A stretch of DNA of 50,194 nt from an uncultured Halomonas sp. (GTDB taxonomy: Bacteria; Pseudomonadota; Gammaproteobacteria; Pseudomonadales; Halomonadaceae): assembly GCF_947490095.1 (NCBI RefSeq), contig NZ_CANLFS010000023.1, positions 1-50,194 on the forward strand. The letters are read 5' to 3'. Shown piece after piece: positions 44,612 to 50,194 of the stretch. A model generated the notes under the pieces. The model had not been told where the DNA came from and made no database searches. It worked only from the letters and a program-made list of their open reading frames with translations. The position numbers and the translations under genes are program-made. The first letter of the stretch is position 1. Every line of letters starts with the position of its first letter.

Positions 44612-44648
44612 AAAAAACCCCACGACCGTTGCCGGTCAGTGGGGTTTT
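44612..44648 (-). terminator. Terminator of mdh
   Basis: On the - strand, AACCCCACTGACCG/CGGTCGTGGGGTT with one mismatch is followed by TTTTTA, a strong intrinsic terminator. Confidence 0.9.
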
Positions 44649-44685
44649 CACTTACCGCATAAAGCGTAAGGCGTACCGCTCGAGC
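44649..44685 (-). repeat. Heptamer array after mdh
   Basis: In gene sense after the TAA stop: GCTCGA, GCGGTAC, GCCTTAC, GCTTTAT, GCGGTAA, then GTGAAAACC running into the terminator. The GC hairpin of the other copies is missing. Confidence 0.75.
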
Positions 44686-45660
44686 TTACCCAAGCAGATG
44701 TTCCACGGCGGCGCGCTCTTCGCGCAGTTCCTGCTCGGTGGCGTTCATCCGCTCGCGGCTGAAGTCGCTGACGTCCAGGCCCTGGACGATCTCGTACTTG
44801 CCGTCCTGACAGGTCACCGGGTAGGAGTAGATGATGCCCGGCTCCACGCCGTAGCTGCCGTCGGAGGGAATGCCCATGCTGACGATGCCGTCGCTGCCCA
44901 GCGCCCAGTCACGCATGTGGTCGATGGCCGCGGAGGCCGCGGAGGCCGCGGAGGAGGCGCCGCGCGCCTTGATGATCGCCGCGCCGCGCTGCTGCACGGT
45001 GGGGATGAAGGTGCCCTCGTACCACTCCTGCTCGACCAGCTCGGCGGCGGGCTTGCCGTCCACCTTGCAGTGGGCGATATCGGGGTACTGAGTCGCGCTG
45101 TGGTTGCCCCAGACGACCATCGATTCCACGTCGGTCACATGCTTGCCGACCTTCTGCGCCAGCTGTGTCTTGGCACGGTTGTGATCCAGACGCATCATCG
45201 CGGTGAACTGACCCGGATTCAGATCCGGCGCGTTGCAGGAGGCGATCAGGGCGTTGGTGTTGGCCGGGTTGCCCACCACCAGCACCTTGACGTCACGGCT
45301 GGCGTTGTCGTTCAGCGCCTTGCCCTGTACGGAGAAGATCGCCGCGTTGGCTTCCAGCAGATCCTTGCGCTCCATGCCCGGGCCACGCGGACGAGCTCCC
45401 ACCAGCAGGGCGAAGTCGGCGTCCTTGAAGGCGACATTGGCATCGTCGGTCGCGACGATATCCTGCACCAGCGGGAAGGCACAGTCGTTGAGTTCCATGA
45501 CCACGCCGTTCAGGGCGTCCATGGCCGGGGTGATCTCGAGCAGCTGCAGGATGACCGGCTGGTCCTTGCCCAGCATGTCGCCGGAGGCGATACGGAAGGC
45601 CAGGGAGTAGCTGATCTGGCCGGCGGCGCCGGTAATGGCAATGCGAACGGGGTCTTTCAT
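44686..45660 (-). CDS. mdh: Malate dehydrogenase
   Basis: NAD-dependent enzyme of the TCA cycle, converting malate to oxaloacetate. The 324-residue protein is the cytosolic-type MDH found in Burkholderia and many marine bacteria. It shows the NAD loop [24 protein letters not shown] with the substrate arginine, [11 protein letters not shown], the catalytic histidine in [11 protein letters not shown] and [27 protein letters not shown] lies 6 bases before the ATG, which decides the start against longer upstream frames. A strong terminator follows. Confidence 0.97.
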   Translation of the reverse strand: MKDPVRIAITGAAGQISYSLAFRIASGDMLGKDQPVILQLLEITPAMDALNGVVMELNDCAFPLVQDIVATDDANVAFKDADFALLVGARPRGPGMERKDLLEANAAIFSVQGKALNDNASRDVKVLVVGNPANTNALIASCNAPDLNPGQFTAMMRLDHNRAKTQLAQKVGKHVTDVESMVVWGNHSATQYPDIAHCKVDGKPAAELVEQEWYEGTFIPTVQQRGAAIIKARGASSAASAASAAIDHMRDWALGSDGIVSMGIPSDGSYGVEPGIIYSYPVTCQDGKYEIVQGLDVSDFSRERMNATEQELREERAAVEHLLG

Positions 45661-45910
45661 GGTGGCTCCTTGGATTGTCAACGCGCGGGTTGTCGCCGTG
45701 AGGACGAGCCGGGCGGGCATCGAGCCCGCACTGGCCTGAAAACAGACCGCCAAGATGGTATGCCTGCAGTGCACAAAACTCAATGCAACCTAAGGTGAGG
45801 GGTAAGGAGTTAGCGCTTCGCTTGTGAGGGGTGAGTACGACAAACGCGTGTATGAGAACCTCCGGCGAGAATAGTATGCTGGCGCTCTCATGCCCGCTGA
45901 TGGACACCGC

Positions 45911-47035
45911 ATGTCTCGACATCGTCTTCCGCCATTCCCCGCCCTGCTTGCCATCGGGCTGGTCATCGCCCTGCTCGCCTGGCTGCTGCTGGGCGATATC
46001 CAGGGCTTTCGCGATGCCCCGCCGGAGACGCCGCCCGCCGCCGAGGCCGATACCGAGGCGCCTCGGGTGGAGGTGGCCCCTCGCGATGCCGAGACCCATG
46101 CCCCCACCCTGGTGCTGCAGGGCGAGCTGGAAGCACGCCGCACCCTGGAGCTGCGCGCCCGCCAGGCCGGCCGCGTGGCGACACTGCCGGTGGCGGAGGG
46201 CAGCCGGGTCGAGGCGGGGGCGGCTCTCCTGGAGCAGGCCCAGGAGGAGCTCCCCGCGCGTCTGGCCCAGGCCGAGGACGACCTGGCCCTGGCCCGTGCC
46301 GAACTGTCGGGGGCCGATTCCCTGCGTCAGCGCGAGCTCATCTCCCGGACCGAATATCTGCGCCGCCAGGCCAACGTCAGCCGGGCCGTGGCGGAGCTGG
46401 CCACCCTGCGGCGCCAGCGCGATGACACCCGCCTCACCGCCCCCTTCCCCGGCACCCTGGACCGGCTCGACGTGGAACTCGGCGAGCTGCTGCAACCGGG
46501 CGAGACCTGGGGGCGACTGGTCGACGACTCGCGGCTCACGGCCCAGGCCTGGGCCCCACAGCAGGATGCCCTCGCCCTCGAGGTGGGCCAGCCCGCCGAG
46601 CTGCGGCTGCTGGACGGCTCGCGGCTGAGCGGCCGGGTCAGCCTGGTGGCCCGCCGCGCCGATGAGGCAACGCGCAGCTTCCGCGTCGAGGTCAGCGCCG
46701 ACAACCCCGAGGGCCGCCGCCTGGCCGGGGCCAGCGCCACCCTGGCGATCACCCTGCCCGAGCGCCGCGTGCACCGCCTCTCGCCTGCCCTGCTGGCGCT
46801 CAATCCCGATGGGGAGCTGGCCGTCAAGCACCTCGACGCCGATGACCGGGTCGTACAGACCCCGGTCACGCTGGTGGATGCCGACCTCGAGAGCGCCCGG
46901 GTGGCCGGGCTGCCCGACCCGGTGCGCCTGATTATCCTCGGCGCCGGCATGGTGGAGGTCGGCCAGCGCGTCACCCCGGTCGCGGCGGACGCTATCGAGA
47001 GCACCGACACCGCCAACGACATGGGGGCCCGCTGA
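45911..47035 (+). CDS. RND efflux periplasmic adaptor, second system
   Basis: A 374-residue membrane-fusion protein. An N-terminal helix (about residues 8-27) anchors it. Then come a lipoyl half (LELRARQAGRVATLPVAEGSRV), a short alpha-hairpin (about 100-160), a second lipoyl segment LTAPFPGTLDRLDVELGELL and a beta-barrel with GQPAELRLLDGSRLSGRV. I chose the ATG at 45911 over one 7 codons upstream because the shorter form begins directly with the basic MSRHR before the helix; TAGTAT near 45874 is a candidate -10. The pump gene starts 2 bases after its stop. No outer-membrane factor gene is adjacent within the window. Confidence 0.87.
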   Translation: MSRHRLPPFPALLAIGLVIALLAWLLLGDIQGFRDAPPETPPAAEADTEAPRVEVAPRDAETHAPTLVLQGELEARRTLELRARQAGRVATLPVAEGSRVEAGAALLEQAQEELPARLAQAEDDLALARAELSGADSLRQRELISRTEYLRRQANVSRAVAELATLRRQRDDTRLTAPFPGTLDRLDVELGELLQPGETWGRLVDDSRLTAQAWAPQQDALALEVGQPAELRLLDGSRLSGRVSLVARRADEATRSFRVEVSADNPEGRRLAGASATLAITLPERRVHRLSPALLALNPDGELAVKHLDADDRVVQTPVTLVDADLESARVAGLPDPVRLIILGAGMVEVGQRVTPVAADAIESTDTANDMGAR

Positions 47036-47036
47036 G

Positions 47037-50000
47037 ATGCGCCAGCTGATCGCGGCCGCTCAAGCCCGTGCCCGCACGACCCTGATGCTGCTGACCGCCC
47101 TGCTGCTGGCAGGCCTGGCCGCCTGGCAGGCGATTCCCAAGGAGGCCAACCCCGACGTCGCCATTCCCATGATCTATGTGGCCATGACCCTGGAGGGGGT
47201 CAGCCCCGAGGACGGCGAGCGGCTGCTGGTACGCCCCATGGAGCAGGAGCTGCGCAGCATCGAGGGGCTGCGCAAGATGACCGCACAATCCAGCGAGGGC
47301 CACGCCTCGATCACCCTGGAGTTCGATGCCGGCTTCGATGCCGACCAGGCGCTCTCCGATGTGCGCGAGAAGGTCGATATCGCCAAGGTGGAGCTGCCCT
47401 CCGAGGCCGAGGAGCCCCGGGTCGTGGAGGTCAACGTCAGCGAGTTTCCGGTGCTCTCCATCGGCCTGTCGGGCAACGTGGACGAGAACCAGCGGGTGGC
47501 CATCGCCCGGCGTATCCAGGAGGAGATCGAGGGCATCGCCGAGGTGCTGGAGGTGGATATCGGCGGCGACCGCGAAGAGCTTTTGGAGATCGTGGTCGAC
47601 CCGCTGGTGCTGGAGAGCTACGGCATCGACTTTGCCACGCTGTTCAACCTGGTCAGCCGCAACAACCGCCTGGTGGCCGCCGGCAGCCTGGATACCGGCG
47701 CCGGCCGGCTCGGCATCAAGGTACCCGGGGTGATCGAGACCCTCGAGGATGTGATGGCCATGCCGGTGAAGGTGGACGGCGACCGTGTCGTCACCTTCGG
47801 CGATGTGGCCATCATCCGGCCCACCTTCAAGGACCCCGATGGCTACGCGCGCATCGACGGCCAGCCGGCCCTGGTACTGGAGATCTCGAAGCGTGCCGGC
47901 GCCAATATCATCGCCACCGTGGAGCAGGTGCAGGCGCTGTTCGAGCAGGCCGGGAGCCGGATCCCCGAGGGCCTGACGATCACCACCATCACCGACCAGT
48001 CCGAGTTCGTCGAGGATATGCTCTCGGAGCTGCTCAACAATGTGGTCACCGCGGTGTTGCTGGTGCTGATCGTGATCCTGGCCGCCATGGGCGCCCGTAG
48101 CGCCCTCTTGGTGGGGCTGACCATCCCCGGCGCCTTCCTGAGCGGCATCCTGATGATCTGGGCGGTGGGCTACACCCTCAACATCGTGGTGCTGTTCGCG
48201 CTGATCCTGGTCGCCGGCATGCTGGTCGACGGCGCCATCGTGGTCAGCGAACTGGCCGACCGTTACCTGCACCAGGGCATGGCACCGCGGGAGGCCTGGC
48301 GGGAGGCGGCAACTCGCATGGGCTGGCCGGTGATCGCCTCCACCGCCACGACCCTGGCGGTCTTCATGCCGCTGCTGTTCTGGCCCGGCATGGTCGGCGA
48401 GTTCATGAAATATCTGCCCGCCACGGTGATCCTGTGTCTCCTCGCCTCCCTGGCCATGGCCCTGGTGTTTCTGCCGACCCTGGGCGGTGTGTTCGGCGCG
48501 CGGGCGGCGTCTCAAGGCTCGGCACCGGTCGGCGCCACCGCCGGCGGGCGCCTCTATCGCCGCGCCCTGTCGCGGCTGCTCGCCCATCCGGCGCTGACCC
48601 TGCTGTTCACGGTGCTGCTCATGGCGCTGGTCTATACCGCCTATGCCCGCCTGAACCACGGCGTCGAGTTCTTCCCCAGCGTGGAGCCCGACTCCGCCCA
48701 GGTGCTGGTGCGTACCCGCGGTGACTTCTCCGTCGAGGAGAAGGACGCCATGGTGCGGCGAGTGGAAGCTCGCCTCGGCGGCATGAGCGAGGTCGAGACC
48801 TTCTATGCACGCTCCTTCGCCACCCCGAATGAGCAGCTCGGCGCCGACGTCATCGGCTTGCTGCAGTTCCAGATGATCGACTGGCACCGGCGGCGCCCGC
48901 TGGCCAAGGTCTTCGACGAGATGCGTGAGCGAACCGCCGACCTGCCCGGCCTGGTGCTGGAGTTCCGCAAACAGCAGATGGGGCCCGGCGAGGGCAAGCC
49001 CATCGTGCTGGAGATCGGCGGACAGCGGCCCGAACTGGCGAACCAGGCGGTGGACCGCCTGCGCGAGTTGATGAACGACCTGGGGGGCTTTCGCGATATC
49101 GAGGACAATCGCAGCCTGCCCGGGGTGGAGTGGCGGGTCATCGTCGACCGCGAGGCCGCGGCTCGCTTCGGCACCGATGTATCCAGCGTGGGCAGCGCGG
49201 TACAGCTGCTGACCACCGGCGTCCAGGTGGCCAGCTATCGCCCCGAGGGAGTCGACGACGAGGTCGATATCCGCATCCGCCTGCCAAAGGGCGACCGTAC
49301 CCTCGACCAGCTGGGCCGGCTAAGCCTGAACACCTCTCGCGGCCAGGTGCCGCTATCGCACTTCGTGTCGGTGGAACCGGCCCCCAAGGTCGGCACCCTG
49401 CATCGCATCGACGGGCGTCGCGCCATCACCCTGGAGGCCGACGTGGCCGCCGACGCCAGCGCCGATGAGCGCCTGAGCGCCCTGCTCGAGGCCGCCGGCG
49501 AACCCCCGGAGGGCGTGCAGGTGAAGGTGGCCGGCGAACAGGAGGACCAGCAGGAGGCCAGCCGCTTCCTGGGCGGGGCCTTCATGATCGCCATCGGGCT
49601 GATGGCCTTGATCCTGGTGACCCAGTTCAACAGCTTCTACCAGGCGGGGCTGGTGCTCTCGGCGATCATCTTCTCCACCGCGGGCGTGCTGCTGGGGCTC
49701 TTGGCCAACGCCCAGCCCTTCGGCATCGTGATGGTGGGAATGGGCATCATCGCCCTGGCGGGGATCGTGGTGAACAACAATATCGTGCTGATCGACACCT
49801 ACAATCAGCTGCGCGGCGAGGGCCTGGCGCCGTTCGATGCCGCCCTGGAGGCGGGCAGCCTGCGCCTGCGGCCGGTACTGCTGACGGCGGTGACCACAGT
49901 GCTGGGCCTACTCCCCATGGTGCTGGGGATCAACGTCGACCTGCTCGCCCCCAGCCTGGGCATCGGCGCCCCCTCCACCCAATGGTGGACCCAGCTCTCC

Positions 50001-50105
50001 AGCGCCATCGCCGGCGGGTTGACCTTCGCCACCGGCCTGACGCTGCTGCTGACGCCCTGCATGTTGGTGCTCGGCGGACGCTTCGAGCACCGGAAGAAAG
50101 CATGA
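47037..50105 (+). CDS. RND efflux pump permease, second system
   Basis: A 1022-residue inner-membrane exporter with helices near residue 15, about 335-480 and about 840-1010, and two periplasmic loops. Helix 4 reads GMLVDGAIVVSE: one aspartate (D398) of the usual pair is kept and the second is glycine. The helix-10 region reads AGIVVNNNIVLID, without the AcrB lysine. It is thus a divergent HAE-type pump, and the substrate is unknown. It is transcribed with the adaptor gene, with 1 intervening base between stop and start. A heptamer array begins 12 bases after the stop codon. Confidence 0.92.
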   Translation: MRQLIAAAQARARTTLMLLTALLLAGLAAWQAIPKEANPDVAIPMIYVAMTLEGVSPEDGERLLVRPMEQELRSIEGLRKMTAQSSEGHASITLEFDAGFDADQALSDVREKVDIAKVELPSEAEEPRVVEVNVSEFPVLSIGLSGNVDENQRVAIARRIQEEIEGIAEVLEVDIGGDREELLEIVVDPLVLESYGIDFATLFNLVSRNNRLVAAGSLDTGAGRLGIKVPGVIETLEDVMAMPVKVDGDRVVTFGDVAIIRPTFKDPDGYARIDGQPALVLEISKRAGANIIATVEQVQALFEQAGSRIPEGLTITTITDQSEFVEDMLSELLNNVVTAVLLVLIVILAAMGARSALLVGLTIPGAFLSGILMIWAVGYTLNIVVLFALILVAGMLVDGAIVVSELADRYLHQGMAPREAWREAATRMGWPVIASTATTLAVFMPLLFWPGMVGEFMKYLPATVILCLLASLAMALVFLPTLGGVFGARAASQGSAPVGATAGGRLYRRALSRLLAHPALTLLFTVLLMALVYTAYARLNHGVEFFPSVEPDSAQVLVRTRGDFSVEEKDAMVRRVEARLGGMSEVETFYARSFATPNEQLGADVIGLLQFQMIDWHRRRPLAKVFDEMRERTADLPGLVLEFRKQQMGPGEGKPIVLEIGGQRPELANQAVDRLRELMNDLGGFRDIEDNRSLPGVEWRVIVDREAAARFGTDVSSVGSAVQLLTTGVQVASYRPEGVDDEVDIRIRLPKGDRTLDQLGRLSLNTSRGQVPLSHFVSVEPAPKVGTLHRIDGRRAITLEADVAADASADERLSALLEAAGEPPEGVQVKVAGEQEDQQEASRFLGGAFMIAIGLMALILVTQFNSFYQAGLVLSAIIFSTAGVLLGLLANAQPFGIVMVGMGIIALAGIVVNNNIVLIDTYNQLRGEGLAPFDAALEAGSLRLRPVLLTAVTTVLGLLPMVLGINVDLLAPSLGIGAPSTQWWTQLSSAIAGGLTFATGLTLLLTPCMLVLGGRFEHRKKA

Positions 50106-50117
50106 TCAACCGGCGAT

Positions 50118-50194
<77 letters not shown>

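Noticed and set aside
44930..44962. GCGGAGGCC short repeat in mdh as a recent expansion
   Set aside because: It encodes the [11 protein letters not shown] segment that is conserved in this MDH type, so it reflects protein constraint.
46992..48887. A 631-codon open frame antisense to the second RND pump
   Set aside because: Same effect: His/Gln/Asp-rich shadow of a well-conserved gene, with no family match.

Overview
The window looks like a chromosomal segment of a halophilic gammaproteobacterium, most likely a member of the Halomonadaceae. The DNA is GC-rich, the exported proteins are acidic, and the gene order hisN-like/rppH/ptsP/.../TSUP/lgt/thyA/folA matches the arrangement I know from Pseudomonas and its relatives. 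Almost everything is core metabolism and RNA biology, so the unusual material lies between genes and inside a few of them.

Layout. 1-11 kb (mostly - strand): leuA behind a leucine-rich leader peptide and attenuator hairpin, a BacNav-type voltage-gated channel overlapping serB, parC, parE, yqiA and pgi. 11-20.8 kb (+ strand): cmoA and cmoB, which are normally neighbours, are separated by a tightly coupled five-gene cassette: outer-membrane factor, membrane-fusion protein, RND pump, OmpR-type regulator and histidine kinase. 20.9-22.6 kb: a three-gene coupled operon of a secreted protein of uncertain family, a Tat-type cupredoxin and an ECF sigma factor. 22.8-28.4 kb: a small GlsB/YeaQ membrane protein, a zinc peptidase, an APP1-type phosphatase, nudF-DUF1249-cpdA, a periplasmic TPR protein and greB. 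28.4-30.6 kb: cmoM-rsmC (coupled) and tRNA-Arg(CCU). 31-34.6 kb: a DcaP-like porin with a perfect FNR/ANR box upstream, an internally duplicated exported protein and a general porin. 35-45.7 kb: a repeat-rich ProQ/FinO protein, thyA-folA with a repeat-encoded N-terminal extension, lgt, a TSUP transporter, an NRDE protein, ptsP, rppH, a HisN-type HAD phosphatase and mdh. 45.9-50.1 kb: a second membrane-fusion protein and RND pump pair.

The most striking signal is a dispersed composite repeat. Directly after many stop codons, and always read in the sense of that gene, there is a GC hairpin of the type CCGGCTNNGCCGG, then a run of 7-base units of the type GCYGTAA, often closing with GTAAGAAA. 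Clear hairpin-plus-array copies follow parC, parE, TSUP, ptsP and hisN; weaker or partial copies follow leuA, mdh and the last RND gene. Separately, REP-like palindromes (GTAGGAGCCGGAT-family) occur between genes and twice inside the ProQ coding frame, where they encode the peptide PDTSG(S/F)YE.

The tRNA-wobble genes cmoA, cmoB and cmoM all lie in this window. The efflux cassette appears to be an insertion between cmoA and cmoB, and the usual nudF-yqiB-cpdA-yqiA-parE cluster is also split, its two halves 15.7 kb apart but on the same strand and in the same order.
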